Shown one piece after another: positions 40,803 to 51,347 of a DNA stretch of 64,000 bases. The notes beneath the pieces are model-generated. The model worked only from the letters and a program-made list of their open reading frames with translations. It was not told the DNA's origin and did no database searches. Made by a program: the position numbers and the translations under genes. The stretch's first letter is position 1; each line of letters starts with the position of its first letter. Source of the stretch: Pseudomonadaceae bacterium SI-3 (GTDB lineage: Bacteria; Pseudomonadota; Gammaproteobacteria; Pseudomonadales; Pseudomonadaceae); assembly GCA_004010935.1 (NCBI GenBank), contig CP026511.1:3906001-3970000 (forward strand), given 5' to 3'.

Positions 40803-41992
40803 TAGCGGACCTCCCTTGTACGCACTTCACGCGGATCCAGCTCCGGAGGCAGCCTCGTTGTCTGCGTCGAAGCGCCTGACGCAGACGCCGCAGGGGACTG
40901 GCCAGAAGCAGCGCCGCGACCATTGATCATCTTGTCCAGCGGCAGATAGAGCAGGTTGTTTTGACCCTGCTCGCCGGTAACGAGCACCTTGCTGGTATTG
41001 CTCATGAGCTCTTGCATGGTTTCCAGATACAGGCGCTCACGCGTCACATCTGGCGCCTTTCGATACTCGGCCACCAGCTTGGAGAAGCGATCCGCCTCAC
41101 CCTGGGCGCGTGAGATCACCGCGTCACGATAACCACTAGCTTCCTCCAGCATGCGCTGCGCCTGACCGCGCGCCTCAGGGATCACACCGTTGGCGTAAGA
41201 CTCGGCCTGATTCTTCTCGCGCTGCTCATCTTCTCGGGCACGGATAACGTCATCAAACGCTTCCTGCACCTCACGCGGCGCCGCTGCGCTTTGCAGGTTC
41301 ACCTGAGTCACGATGATGCCCGTACCGTAGTTGTCAAGAAACCGCTGCAGGCGCTCCTTGACCTCAGCCGCCATCGCCTCACGCCCTTCGGTCAGGACCT
41401 GATCCATCGCCGTCGAGCCGACTACGTGACGTACAGCACTGTCAGTCGCATGCTGCAAGGACGCTTCCGGATCTTCGACATTCAGGACAAATGCTTGAAG
41501 GTCACTGACTTTGTATTGCACGGTCAGAGGCACTTCAATGATGTTCTCATCCTCGGTAAGCATCTGCCCTTGCTTGCTGTAGGAGCGTTCCCGTGTGACG
41601 TTTGCCTGGAACTTCTTATCAAACGGCGGGAAATAGATATTCAGACCCGGACCCACGGTCTCGTGATACTTGCCGAAGCGCAAAACCACGGCCTGCTCTT
41701 GCTCGTCCACGATATAGATAGCATTGAACAGCCAGACGGCCAGCAACACCACCAGACCAATCCAGACCAGCGCGAACCCGCCACGGCGACCAGCACCGCC
41801 ACCGGATGATCCGCCACTGCGCTTCTTGCCGCCGAACATGCCATTGAGGCTGTCCTGCAATTTACGGAAAGCCTCATCCAGATCCGGTGGACCTTTCTGA
41901 TCGCCACCGCCACCGCCGCGACGACCACCGCCGCCACCGCTACCCCAGGGATCCTGGTTGTTCGAGTTGCCACCCGGCTCATTCCAAGCCAT
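40802..41992 (-). CDS. hflK: FtsH protease modulator HflK
   Basis: A 396-residue SPFH protein, partner of HflC. It starts MAWNEPGGNSNNQDPWG at 41992 after a GGAGAG site, with the glycine-rich cytoplasmic N-terminus (GSGGGGGRRGGGGGD and GGSSGGGAGRRGG) typical of Pseudomonas HflK, a transmembrane helix at about 75-95 (FALVWIGLVVLLAVWLFNAI), the SPFH domain, and a low-complexity Ala/Ser-rich C-terminal tail. An upstream ATG four codons earlier is possible. It follows hflX by 97 nt. Confidence 0.96.
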   Translation of the reverse strand: MAWNEPGGNSNNQDPWGSGGGGGRRGGGGGDQKGPPDLDEAFRKLQDSLNGMFGGKKRSGGSSGGGAGRRGGFALVWIGLVVLLAVWLFNAIYIVDEQEQAVVLRFGKYHETVGPGLNIYFPPFDKKFQANVTRERSYSKQGQMLTEDENIIEVPLTVQYKVSDLQAFVLNVEDPEASLQHATDSAVRHVVGSTAMDQVLTEGREAMAAEVKERLQRFLDNYGTGIIVTQVNLQSAAAPREVQEAFDDVIRAREDEQREKNQAESYANGVIPEARGQAQRMLEEASGYRDAVISRAQGEADRFSKLVAEYRKAPDVTRERLYLETMQELMSNTSKVLVTGEQGQNNLLYLPLDKMINGRGAASGQSPAASASGASTQTTRLPPELDPREVRTREVR

Positions 41993-42089
41993 AGCGCTCT
42001 CCATTCAAATAAAGCTAAAGACGCGCCAGCGGCGCGTCCACCAATGCTACCGAAAGCCCGGAACGAACGGCTTAAAAGCCCCCCGAGCT

Positions 42090-43391
42090 TTATTGCAAAG
42101 TGTGTTGCTCGAAAAACTGCTCCGCCTCAAGGCCCGCGCGACTGATAAGACGATGCAGTTCGACACGCTGCAAACGGACATCAAGCAGACTGACACCGTC
42201 GTCATCATGGACCTCGGACTGCACCGCCCCTAGATCGAACAACTGCGCACGCATGCGCCCAAGCTGCTGCGGCAACCGAAGCGTCCCAACGAAGAGATCG
42301 TTTCCGAGCAGTTCGGCACTGGCCTGCTTCAACAGATCCAAGCCCAACCCTTGCTGTGCCGAAACCCAGACCCGCTGCGGTACGCCATCAGCATTGCGCT
42401 GAATCTGGGGCTCGATGCCTTCAAGCAGATCCACCTTGTTGTAGACCTCCAATATCGGCAGCTCATGCGCGCCAATCTCGGTCAACACCGCCAGCACCTG
42501 TTCGATCTGCTGATCGCGCTCAGGCTCGTGAGCATCGATGACATGCAGCAGCAGATCAGCATTGCTCGACTCTTCGAGCGTGGCCCGGAACGATTCGACC
42601 AGCTTGTGCGGCAAATGACGGATGAAGCCCACCGTATCAGCAATCACCACAGGTCCAAGGTCATCCAGATCCAGACGACGCAGGGTTGGATCCAGCGTAG
42701 CGAAAAGCTGGTTAGCGGCGTAAACCTCGGATTCGGTCAAAGCATTGAAAAGGGTGGACTTACCAGCGTTGGTATAGCCCACCAGGGATATAAGCGGAAT
42801 ATCAGCACGTCGGCGGCCCCGGCGAGCCTGCTCACGCTGACTACGAACCTTTTCCAGCCGCTGCTTGATCTGGCGAATACGCACACGCAGCAAGCGCCTG
42901 TCAGTTTCAAGCTGTGTCTCGCCCGGGCCGCGCAAGCCTATACCACCCTTCTGCCGCTCAAGGTGAGTCCAGCCCCGCACCAGCCGCGTGCTCATGTGAT
43001 CCAGCTGAGCGAGCTCAACCTGCAGCTTGCCTTCGTGCGTACGCGCGCGCTGAGCAAAGATATCCAGAATCAGTCCGGTCCGATCAAGCACACGACATTC
43101 GAGCGCTCGCTCGAGGTTGCGCTCTTGGCTGGGCGTCAGGGTGTGATTGAAAATGACCAGCTCGACCTCGCCGTCCTTGACAAGGTCATGCAGCTCTTCG
43201 ACTTTGCCGCTGCCGATCAGAAACTTGGCGGAAGGTTGATGCCTGGCAACATTGACGAAGCCAACTGTTTCGGCGCCAGCTGACCGCGCCAGCTCACGAA
43301 ACTCTTGGGGGTCTTCACGCGCCGCTGGATCCTGAGCATCCAGATGAACCAGGATAGCCCGCTCACCACCACCGGGACGTTCGAAGAACAA
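42090..43391 (-). CDS. hflX: Ribosome-associated GTPase HflX
   Basis: A 433-residue GTPase that splits or rescues stalled ribosomes under stress. The N-terminal HflX domain (about 1-190) includes the glycine-rich linker GGIGLRGPGETQLETDRR; the G domain has G1 GYTNAGKST, G3 DTVGF and G4 NKVD. It lies 12 nt downstream of hfq. Its last ~60 residues vary between species. Confidence 0.97.
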   Translation of the reverse strand: MFFERPGGGERAILVHLDAQDPAAREDPQEFRELARSAGAETVGFVNVARHQPSAKFLIGSGKVEELHDLVKDGEVELVIFNHTLTPSQERNLERALECRVLDRTGLILDIFAQRARTHEGKLQVELAQLDHMSTRLVRGWTHLERQKGGIGLRGPGETQLETDRRLLRVRIRQIKQRLEKVRSQREQARRGRRRADIPLISLVGYTNAGKSTLFNALTESEVYAANQLFATLDPTLRRLDLDDLGPVVIADTVGFIRHLPHKLVESFRATLEESSNADLLLHVIDAHEPERDQQIEQVLAVLTEIGAHELPILEVYNKVDLLEGIEPQIQRNADGVPQRVWVSAQQGLGLDLLKQASAELLGNDLFVGTLRLPQQLGRMRAQLFDLGAVQSEVHDDDGVSLLDVRLQRVELHRLISRAGLEAEQFFEQHTLQ

Positions 43392-43403
43392 TGAAAGCTC
43401 CCT

Positions 43404-43670
<267 letters not shown>

Positions 43671-43748
43671 TTAGAGGATCTTTTCATTAATTATTCGAAA
43701 TCGAACACGGCCGATCAATGATTGAGAATAGCCGGTCAAATAGCAGTG

Positions 43749-44720
43749 TCAGCTCAATATGGCGAGCCTATCCAAGTATTTCAATGCTCGCGGCAGATTG
43801 TCACAGGCCGAACTTTCCAGCCAGTGAGCCCCCTCCCATCCCCTCAACCAAGTGAGCTGACGCTTGGCCAGTTGCCGGGTAGCGATCACACCACGCTCAA
43901 CCATTTCCTGCGCAGAGTACTCACCGTCCAAATATCGCCAGACCTGACGATAGCCAACAGCCCGCATGGACGGCAGCTCGGCATGCAGATCTGGGCGCCT
44001 GCGAAGAGATTCGACCTCTGCGACAAAGCCCTGTTCAACCATCTGAACGAAACGCCGCTCGATACGCTGGTGCAAGACCTGCCGCTGCGCAGGCGCTATG
44101 GACAACTGCGCAACAGTATAAGGCAAGACGCAGCCGTCTGGCGTACCGGCTCCGGCTTTTTGAGCGGTTTGCCGGGAGCGATGCTCGGTCATGCTGATAC
44201 CACTGACCCGATAGACCTCAAGCGCCCTGATCAGACGCTGCGGATCGTTCGGGTGGATCCGAGCGGCTGATACAGGATCGACTTCGCTGAGCTCGCGATG
44301 CAGCGCCGCCGCGCCTTCCGCCTGCACTTGTGCTTCGAGCGCCGCACGCACCTCAGCATCAGCGGCGGGCATATCCGCAAGCCCTTCGAGCAATGCCTTG
44401 AAGTAAAGCATGGTGCCGCCCACGAGTAGCGGAACGCGTCCTGCTTCGGTGCTCTGCGCCATGGCCACCAGGGCGTCAGCCACAAACTCAGCAGCCGAGT
44501 AACTCTGCACAGGGTCTCTGATATCGATTAAACGATGCGGGAAGGCATCCAACAGTTCGGGTGAAGGCTTGGCAGTGCCGATGTCCATGTCACGATAAAC
44601 CAAGGCGGAATCGACACTGATCAGGTCACATGGCAAGGTCCGAGCAAGCTCGATTGCCAGGTCCGTCTTGCCGGCAGCGGTCGGACCCATGAGAAAGATC
44701 GCAGGAGGTAGTCGGGACAT
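43749..44720 (-). CDS. miaA: tRNA dimethylallyltransferase
   Basis: Adds the dimethylallyl group to A37 of tRNAs reading UNN codons. The 323-residue product starts [12 protein letters not shown] at ATG 44720, with P-loop [11 protein letters not shown] at residues about 12-22 and the conserved [19 protein letters not shown] region that holds the catalytic Asp. The frame is open 60 nt upstream, without family resemblance. It is part of the mutL-miaA-hfq-hflX superoperon, 60 nt after mutL. Confidence 0.96.
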   Translation of the reverse strand: MSRLPPAIFLMGPTAAGKTDLAIELARTLPCDLISVDSALVYRDMDIGTAKPSPELLDAFPHRLIDIRDPVQSYSAAEFVADALVAMAQSTEAGRVPLLVGGTMLYFKALLEGLADMPAADAEVRAALEAQVQAEGAAALHRELSEVDPVSAARIHPNDPQRLIRALEVYRVSGISMTEHRSRQTAQKAGAGTPDGCVLPYTVAQLSIAPAQRQVLHQRIERRFVQMVEQGFVAEVESLRRRPDLHAELPSMRAVGYRQVWRYLDGEYSAQEMVERGVIATRQLAKRQLTWLRGWEGAHWLESSACDNLPRALKYLDRLAILS

Positions 44721-44780
44721 TGAATGCTCATACAAAGGTATCGCGGGCGACGGCTGGCCCCGGCGAGCCGGGCAGACCAA

Positions 44781-46658
44781 CTATCGCCCTCGGAGGAAGA
44801 GCTTATCCAGGTCGGCCATGCCCAGCTGGGTCCAGGTCGGGCGGCCGTGATTGCACTGGCCACTGCGCTCGGTCTGCTCCATGTCACGCAATAGGCCGTT
44901 CATCTCCGGCACGGTAAGGCGTCGGTTTGCACGCACCGCACCGTGGCATGCCATGGTGCCAAGCAGCTCGTTGAGGTGCGCCTGGATTCGGTCGCTAGTG
45001 CCGTATTCAAGCAGGTCGGCCAGCACGTCCTGTACCAACCGGGTCGCTTCGGCCTGCTTGAGCAGGGAGGGAATCTGGCGGATCGCCAGACTCTCAGGAC
45101 CCAGCCGTTGCAACTCAAAACCAAGCCTCTGGAACCACTGTGCATGTTCTTCGGCACAATCTGCTTCACGCTGACTGACGGCGATCGATTCGGGCACCAG
45201 TAACGGTTGACCACGCAGACCTTCGCTGGCCATTGCCGTTTTCAGCCGCTCGTACATGATCCGCTCGTGGGCGGCGTGCATGTCCACCAGAACTAGACCT
45301 TGGGCATTTTCGGCGAGAATGTAGATACCCTTGAGTTGAGCCAGTGCGTAGCCAAGCGGCGGCACGTCATCCTGGCTTTCCGGCAGGGCCGCAGCAGTCA
45401 CGTCTGCCAATGGCGAGAAGAACTCACGGTAGGCACCCTGCGCTTCTGAAACGCTGCCAGTCGGCATCGGCCGAGGAGCCTGATAGCCAGCGCCGGCACC
45501 GCGCCAGGCAGGCTGTGCTGCCGCTGGCTGATCCAGCGCGCTGGCAGCGAGGCTCATTTCGTTCTGTCCGGCGAATTCTCCGGCATCACGACCAGAAACC
45601 GTGGTTACCGGCGCCACGCTGGCTGGCGCGGCCAGCTGATCCTCGGGACGGACATCACCGAGCGCGCGGTGCAAGGTGCCGTAGAGGAAATCATGCACCA
45701 TGCGATTGTCGCGAAAGCGAACCTCATGCTTGGTCGGATGGACGTTGACGTCCACCACTGCTGGGTCCACATCGAGGAACAACACGAAGGTCGGGTGTCG
45801 ACCATTGAACAATACGTCGCGGTAAGCCTGCCGCACTGCATGGGCGACCAGCTTGTCGCGCACCATGCGTCCATTCACATAGAAATATTGCAGATCCGCC
45901 TGGCTACGGGAAAACGTCGGCAAACCGACCCAGCCCCAAAGATGCAGACCGGTGCGCTCAATCTCGACCGGCAACGCCTGTTCCAGAAAGGCGGGGCCGC
46001 ACACCGACGCGACGCGGCGCCCCCGAGACGCAGGATCACTGGCCGGATGCAGCGCAAGCACCACCTTCCCGTTGTGGCGAAGATGGAAGGCGACATCGAA
46101 CCGCGCCAGTGCCAGCCGCTTGATCACTTCCTGCAAGTGGTCGAACTCAGTCTTTTCAGTGCGCAAGAACTTACGACGTGCAGGCGTGTTGAAAAACAGG
46201 TCGCGCACCTCGACCGAGGTTCCGACCGGATGGGCAGCTGGCTGAACGCGCGCCTCCATGTCCCGACCTTCAGTCTCGACCTGCCAGGCCTCGGCAGCAT
46301 CAGCCGTACGCGACGTCAGCGTTAATCGGGAGACCGAACTGATCGACGCCAGCGCCTCCCCCCGAAAACCCAGGCTCATGACACGCTCAAGGTCTTCCAG
46401 GTCACGGATCTTGCTGGTCGCATGCCGAGCCAGGGCCAGCGGCAAGTCATCGGCTGGAATTCCACAACCATCATCGCGCACCCGCAGCAGCTTTATCCCG
46501 CCTTGTTCAACGTCCACTTCAATACGGGTGGCACCGGAGTCGAGGCTGTTTTCCAGCAGCTCCTTGATCACCGAAGCCGGCCGCTCGACCACTTCACCCG
46601 CAGCAATTTGGTTCGCCAGCCGCGGACTCAGCAGCTGGATGCGCGCTGCCTCGATCAT
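44781..46658 (-). CDS. mutL: DNA mismatch repair protein MutL
   Basis: A 625-residue GHKL ATPase that couples MutS recognition to strand removal. Motifs: [20 protein letters not shown], and [10 protein letters not shown] in the N-terminal domain; a variable linker at about 335-430; and the C-terminal dimerisation domain. The latter carries [12 protein letters not shown] near residue 470, which matches the endonuclease signature DQHA(X)2E(X)4E with Met in place of Gln, so this is the endonuclease type. ATG 46658 overlaps the amiB stop by 4 nt. Confidence 0.97.
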   Translation of the reverse strand: MIEAARIQLLSPRLANQIAAGEVVERPASVIKELLENSLDSGATRIEVDVEQGGIKLLRVRDDGCGIPADDLPLALARHATSKIRDLEDLERVMSLGFRGEALASISSVSRLTLTSRTADAAEAWQVETEGRDMEARVQPAAHPVGTSVEVRDLFFNTPARRKFLRTEKTEFDHLQEVIKRLALARFDVAFHLRHNGKVVLALHPASDPASRGRRVASVCGPAFLEQALPVEIERTGLHLWGWVGLPTFSRSQADLQYFYVNGRMVRDKLVAHAVRQAYRDVLFNGRHPTFVLFLDVDPAVVDVNVHPTKHEVRFRDNRMVHDFLYGTLHRALGDVRPEDQLAAPASVAPVTTVSGRDAGEFAGQNEMSLAASALDQPAAAQPAWRGAGAGYQAPRPMPTGSVSEAQGAYREFFSPLADVTAAALPESQDDVPPLGYALAQLKGIYILAENAQGLVLVDMHAAHERIMYERLKTAMASEGLRGQPLLVPESIAVSQREADCAEEHAQWFQRLGFELQRLGPESLAIRQIPSLLKQAEATRLVQDVLADLLEYGTSDRIQAHLNELLGTMACHGAVRANRRLTVPEMNGLLRDMEQTERSGQCNHGRPTWTQLGMADLDKLFLRGR

Positions 46659-48097
46659 GGCTGCGAGGCCAGCGTGGTAGCGGGGATGTTCAGCGCTTGG
46701 CCGACTTTGATCACGTCGCTTTTCAAGCTATTGGCGCTACGCAACGCAGGCAGACTGATCTGATAGCGCTCGGCAAGCAGCGCCAAGCTTTCGCCAGAAC
46801 GGACGACATGCTCGCGAGCCACGCTGGCGATTTTGCCGGAGTCGCGCATCCAGGCAACGTAGGTGCCGGGCGGGGGATTTTCATGGAAGAACTGTCGCAC
46901 CCCACTATGGATGGAACGCGCGAGCGCCTGCTGATGGGCCGCAGTCTGTAGTTTGCGCGCCTCGGATGGATTGGAAATGAATCCGGTCTCCACCAGGATC
47001 GAAGGGATGTCGGGTGATTTCAGCACCATGAACCCGGCCTGCTCAACGCGGCGTTTGTGCAGAGGCGTGATTCGGCCCATGTTGCTCAGCACCTTTTGTC
47101 CGACGTTGAGACTGGAAGACAACGAGGCAGTCATCGACAGGTCCAGCAACACGCCGGCTAGCATCTGGTCCTTGTCGCCGAGGCTCACATTGCCGGCGCC
47201 GCCAATCAGGTCAGACCGGTTTTCGCTGTCGGCCAGCCACCGCGCAGTCTCCGATGTCGCGCCGCGATCCGACAATGCAAACACCGAAGCACCATAGGCT
47301 GACGACCGCGGCGCCGCATCGGCATGAATGGAGACGAACAGGTCAGCGCCCTTCTTGCGGGCAATCTCGGTGCGTTTACGCAAGGGGATAAAGTAATCAC
47401 CGGTGCGCACCAACTCGGCGCGAAAGCCCTTGTCGGCGTTGATCTGGCGCTGCAGCTCTTTGGCCAGAGCCAACACAACGGTTTTCTCATACACCTTGCC
47501 CGGACCGATAGCGCCCGGATCTTCTCCGCCATGCCCAGCGTCGATCGCCACGACGATATCGCGCTTGCTGCTTGGCAGTGGAGGCAACTTGATCGCCGAC
47601 AGGGTCGGCGAAACGGGTGCAGTCGGGGTACTCGGCGTGGAGGTCGCCGGCACGTTGGCAGTGGATGCCGCTGCCGCATCGGCAGCATTGTCGAACAGGT
47701 CGACGACCAACCGATGGCCGTATTGCTGGTTCGGCGTGAGCGTAAAGCTCTTTGGCGAAACCTCGGCGCTCAGGTCGATGACCACCCGCAAGGTGTCGGC
47801 GTCGTATTTCGCTGCGCGCAATCCAGAAATGGGCGTGTTCTGCAGCGGCAGCTGATCGAATGGCTTGGCCAGATTGGCGCCATCGACATCGATGACGATG
47901 CGATCCGGCGCCGTCAGAGTGAACACCTTGTGCTGGACCGGACCGGACAGGTCAAAGACCAACCGCGTGTTGTCAGGCGCTCGCCATAGACGCACGCTCT
48001 GGACGTCGGAAGCTGCCAGAACCTGCGTGGCCGCGAACATCAATGCCAAACCACTCACCAGCGCGCGCATGCGCATACCCAACCCCATGATGTTCAT
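46655..48097 (-). CDS. amiB: N-acetylmuramoyl-L-alanine amidase AmiB
   Basis: Septal peptidoglycan hydrolase. The 480 residues are: a signal peptide ([20 protein letters not shown]..., cut near AASD), an AMIN domain (about 40-140) for targeting, a low-complexity linker, an Amidase_3 domain (about 180-410, zinc ligands in [13 protein letters not shown]) and one C-terminal LysM domain (about 430-472, [15 protein letters not shown]). The ATG at 48097 overlaps the tsaE stop as ATGA; later in-frame ATGs at 48088 and 48076 are alternative starts. Confidence 0.95.
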   Translation of the reverse strand: MNIMGLGMRMRALVSGLALMFAATQVLAASDVQSVRLWRAPDNTRLVFDLSGPVQHKVFTLTAPDRIVIDVDGANLAKPFDQLPLQNTPISGLRAAKYDADTLRVVIDLSAEVSPKSFTLTPNQQYGHRLVVDLFDNAADAAAASTANVPATSTPSTPTAPVSPTLSAIKLPPLPSSKRDIVVAIDAGHGGEDPGAIGPGKVYEKTVVLALAKELQRQINADKGFRAELVRTGDYFIPLRKRTEIARKKGADLFVSIHADAAPRSSAYGASVFALSDRGATSETARWLADSENRSDLIGGAGNVSLGDKDQMLAGVLLDLSMTASLSSSLNVGQKVLSNMGRITPLHKRRVEQAGFMVLKSPDIPSILVETGFISNPSEARKLQTAAHQQALARSIHSGVRQFFHENPPPGTYVAWMRDSGKIASVAREHVVRSGESLALLAERYQISLPALRSANSLKSDVIKVGQALNIPATTLASQP

Positions 48098-48564
48098 TGA
48101 TTGCCGACGGTCAGGATGGAACACCAACCTTCACCGCGCTCGCCCTGTGGCGTCAGGCGCAGCATACGACCGGCCCCGTGCGGCGTAATGGTAATGTCCA
48201 GGTCAGCCTTTGGCAAAATACCGGCGCCACGTTCCGGCCACTCTACCAGGCACAGAGCGTCCCCTTCGAAATAGTCGCGAACGCCCAGAAATTCCAGTTC
48301 CTCAGGGTCGACAAGACGGTAAAGGTCGAAATGGAACACTCGTGCAGCCGAGGTTTCATAGGGTTCGACCAGGGTAAAGGTCGGGCTCTTAACCTTGCCC
48401 TCATGCCCAAGCCCACGAATCAACCCGCGCGACAGTGTGGTCTTACCGGCGCCGAGGTCGCCATGCAGATAAATCACGCCCCGACCGCCGGTTGCCTGAG
48501 CGATGCGCGCGCCCAGCAACAGCATGGCATCTTCGTCGGCAGCAAACAGCGTTACGTCAGACAT
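48094..48564 (-). CDS. tsaE: tRNA threonylcarbamoyladenosine biosynthesis ATPase TsaE
   Basis: A 156-residue P-loop ATPase that works with TsaB-TsaD to make t6A37 in tRNA. Walker A GDLGAGKTTLSRG is at about residues 35-47 and the conserved VKSPTFTLVEPY follows. Overlaps nnrD by 13 nt and amiB by 4 nt, indicating tight translational coupling. The tsaB and tsaD partners are not in the window. Confidence 0.96.
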   Translation of the reverse strand: MSDVTLFAADEDAMLLLGARIAQATGGRGVIYLHGDLGAGKTTLSRGLIRGLGHEGKVKSPTFTLVEPYETSAARVFHFDLYRLVDPEELEFLGVRDYFEGDALCLVEWPERGAGILPKADLDITITPHGAGRMLRLTPQGERGEGWCSILTVGNQ

Positions 48565-50051
48565 GGCGAATGCTCCTCGAGTAACTGGCGGACCATCGGG
48601 ATCAGATCGGCGGCAACCAGCCCTCGGCCTGCGGCACCAAGACGCTCACCCGCCACCGCATGCAGCCAGACAGCAAGACAGGCCGCCTCGAAAGGCGCCA
48701 GCCCCTGCGCCAGCAATGCACCAGCCACACCCGCCAACACATCGCCGAGCCCCGCGCTGGCCATAGCTGGATGCCCGCGATCACACAGTGCAAGCCGGCC
48801 GTCGCGGTCGGCGATCAGGGTTCCAGCGCCCTTGAGCAGTACGGCACAACCGAAGCGCGCAGCAAGAGCGCGCGCGGCGGCTGGTCGATCGGCCTGCACC
48901 TCGGCCACAGAGATGTCCAACAATCGTGCGGCCTCACCGGGATGCGGTGTGAGTAAGCAATCGCTAGGAAGGTCCACCGCGCCGGCTGCTAGCAGATTCA
49001 ACGCATCGGCGTCCCACACCTGCGGAACGTGACATTGCGGTGCCAGCGACAGCAAGCTGCGCCCCCACGGGGCCTGCCCCAGACCTGGCCCGATCACCAG
49101 AACATCGGCCCGTTGGGCCAGCGCCGTCAATGCATAAGTCGACTCGACGCCGCTGCACATGATTTCCGGGCGCCGGACCAGCGAGGCGGTGACATGTTCC
49201 GGGCGTGTCGCCAGGGTCACCATGCCGGCACCACAGCGCAGTGCAGCTTCGGCACTGAGCAACGCGGCGCCGCCAGTGCCGAGATCGCCACCGATGACCA
49301 GCACCTGACCAAAGCTTCCTTTATGAGCAGTTGGCGACCGGGGTGCGAGGGTCGGCAAGCTCGCCTCGCACAAGCGCAGGGCGGACGGCTCGATCTGGTC
49401 GATGACCTGCGCATCGGCCTGCAGATCATCGAATATCAGCGTTCCGATTCGATCCGGACCCTGGCCAGTAAACAGACCGAGTTTGAGGCCGATAAAGGTC
49501 ACAGTCAGCTCGGCCCGCACAACCTCCCCGAGCAGATGCCCCGTGTCGGCACACAGCCCCGACGGCAGGTCGACCCCAAGGATCGGCAGCGCGCTGTCGT
49601 TCATTGCGCGAATGACGCTCGCGTAGGGTTCGCGAACCTCTCCGGTGATCCCAGTGCCTAGCAGCGCATCGACCAGCACACCGCGCAGATCGGCATCGGA
49701 CGTCCAAGGCGTCACGCTGACGCCGGCTGCCCGCGCTTCAGCAAAGGCCTGTGCGGCATCGCCCTGTAATTGCAGAGGATCGCCGACTGCAATGACCCGA
49801 ACCTTACGACCGGCACGCTGCGCCAGCGCTGCGATCAGATACCCATCGCCGGCGTTGTTACCGCGCCCGGCCAACACGGTGATTTCCTCAACGTCCGGCC
49901 AACGTCGGCGCAATGCGCGCCAGGCGGCATGGGCGGCACGCTGCATAAGGTCGAAACCAGGCGTCCCCGCCGCGATCAGCCGGGCGTCGAGCTCACGTAC
50001 CTTAGCGGCAGAGTAGAGAGGACTGGGAAGTGTATCGGTGGTCTGGGACAT
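48552..50051 (-). CDS. nnr: Bifunctional NAD(P)H-hydrate epimerase / ADP-dependent dehydratase
   Basis: Repairs hydrated NAD(P)H. The 499-residue fusion has the N-terminal epimerase YjeF_N domain (about 10-215, GRGNNAGDGYLIAALA and DLPSGLCADTG) and the C-terminal ribokinase-like dehydratase (about 225-495, DVLVIGPGLGQ, TPHPGEAARLL, SAGLGDVLAG). The first gene of the long minus-strand nnr-tsaE-amiB-mutL-miaA-hfq run; divergent from queG. The C-terminal end overlaps tsaE by 13 nt. Confidence 0.95.
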   Translation of the reverse strand: MSQTTDTLPSPLYSAAKVRELDARLIAAGTPGFDLMQRAAHAAWRALRRRWPDVEEITVLAGRGNNAGDGYLIAALAQRAGRKVRVIAVGDPLQLQGDAAQAFAEARAAGVSVTPWTSDADLRGVLVDALLGTGITGEVREPYASVIRAMNDSALPILGVDLPSGLCADTGHLLGEVVRAELTVTFIGLKLGLFTGQGPDRIGTLIFDDLQADAQVIDQIEPSALRLCEASLPTLAPRSPTAHKGSFGQVLVIGGDLGTGGAALLSAEAALRCGAGMVTLATRPEHVTASLVRRPEIMCSGVESTYALTALAQRADVLVIGPGLGQAPWGRSLLSLAPQCHVPQVWDADALNLLAAGAVDLPSDCLLTPHPGEAARLLDISVAEVQADRPAAARALAARFGCAVLLKGAGTLIADRDGRLALCDRGHPAMASAGLGDVLAGVAGALLAQGLAPFEAACLAVWLHAVAGERLGAAGRGLVAADLIPMVRQLLEEHSPCLT

Positions 50052-50243
50052 GAATCACCCGTGCGAATATCTGGCAGAATTATACGCATGCGCCTACCCG
50101 GCCGCCCGTGGCGAGTCGGCGGCGGATTGATAGAAAAGATTGCCGCCCGAGAGCGAGCTGCGCGGCGGGTTCAACAGCTGCCGGTTCGCCAGGCAAAACC
50201 GCAGCCCGCCCTTACATTGCAGCAACGCCGACGACTCTACGCC

Positions 50244-51335
50244 ATGTCCAGCACCACCCTCGACCCAGCCGCTCTTGCCGACTCCATCAAGGAGTGGGGC
50301 CGCGAGCTTGGCTTTCAGCAGGTCGGCATTACTGGCGTCGATCTGGGCGAGCATGAAGCGCACCTCGAGCGCTGGCTAGCGGCCGGCTATCAAGGAGAGA
50401 TGGACTATATGGCTGCCCATGGCAGCAAACGTTCCCACCCGGAGCAACTGGTGCCAGGCACGTTAAGGGTGATCTCGTTGCGCATGGACTACCTGCCCGG
50501 CGACACCCGCATGGCCGAGCAACTGGCGCAGCCCGAAAAAGCCTATGTGTCGCGCTACGCGCTAGGCCGGGACTATCACAAACTGATCCGCAAACGCCTG
50601 CAACAGCTGGCCGAGCGCATCCAGCACGTGATCGGCCCCTTCGGCTTTCGCGCCTTCGTCGACAGCGCGCCAGTGTTGGAAAAGGCGGTGGCGCAGCAGG
50701 CCGGCCTCGGCTGGATCGGCAAGAACACCCTGGTTCTCAACCGCAAGGCGGGCAGTTGGTTCTTTCTCGGCGAGTTGTTTGTCGACATCGCCCTCCCCGT
50801 CGACGAGCCAACCGATCGCGACCATTGCGGCAGTTGCCATGCCTGTCTGGACGTTTGCCCAACGGATGCGTTCGTCGGCGAACGGGTGCTGGATGCGCGC
50901 AAATGCATTTCCTACCTGACCATCGAGCTGAAAGGCCCGATCCCCGTCGAGCTACGGTCGAAGATCGGTAACCGCGTGTTCGGCTGCGACGACTGCCAGA
51001 TCGTCTGCCCCTGGAATCGCTTCGCCAAGCCAACCCAGCAGACCGACTTCCAGCCACGTCACAGCCTGGACAACGCCGAGCTGGCAACGCTGTTCCGCTG
51101 GACCGAAGAAGAGTTTCTCAGCCGCACCGAGGGTTCGCCCCTGCGCCGCACCGGCTATCAGAGCTGGCTGCGCAATCTCGCCGTGGGGCTGGGTAACGCG
51201 CCATCGAGCATTCCGGTACTCGAAGCACTGCAGGCACGCCGCGACGACCCCTCTGAGCTGGTGCGCGAGCATGTCCAATGGGCGCTGGCGCAGCATGAGC
51301 AACGGCCTCCGGCTCTTCCGCATACCAAGGATTAG
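50244..51335 (+). CDS. queG: Epoxyqueuosine reductase QueG
   Basis: Cobalamin-dependent enzyme of the last step of queuosine synthesis in tRNA. The 363-residue product has two 4Fe-4S sites (CGSCHACLDVCP and CDDCQIVCPWN) at about 190-250, the C-terminal HEAT-like segment, and the conserved N-terminal SIKEWGRELGFQQVGI. I start at ATG 50244; the frame is open upstream to a possible ATG at 50088, but those 52 residues do not look like the family. No clear Shine-Dalgarno is visible. Convergent with the FtsH-like gene, 12 nt away. Confidence 0.93.
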   Translation: MSSTTLDPAALADSIKEWGRELGFQQVGITGVDLGEHEAHLERWLAAGYQGEMDYMAAHGSKRSHPEQLVPGTLRVISLRMDYLPGDTRMAEQLAQPEKAYVSRYALGRDYHKLIRKRLQQLAERIQHVIGPFGFRAFVDSAPVLEKAVAQQAGLGWIGKNTLVLNRKAGSWFFLGELFVDIALPVDEPTDRDHCGSCHACLDVCPTDAFVGERVLDARKCISYLTIELKGPIPVELRSKIGNRVFGCDDCQIVCPWNRFAKPTQQTDFQPRHSLDNAELATLFRWTEEEFLSRTEGSPLRRTGYQSWLRNLAVGLGNAPSSIPVLEALQARRDDPSELVREHVQWALAQHEQRPPALPHTKD

Positions 51336-51347
51336 CCGGCACACAGG

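Noticed and set aside
42351..43283. 310-codon plus-strand frame opposite hflX
   Set aside because: No domain and fully within hflX.
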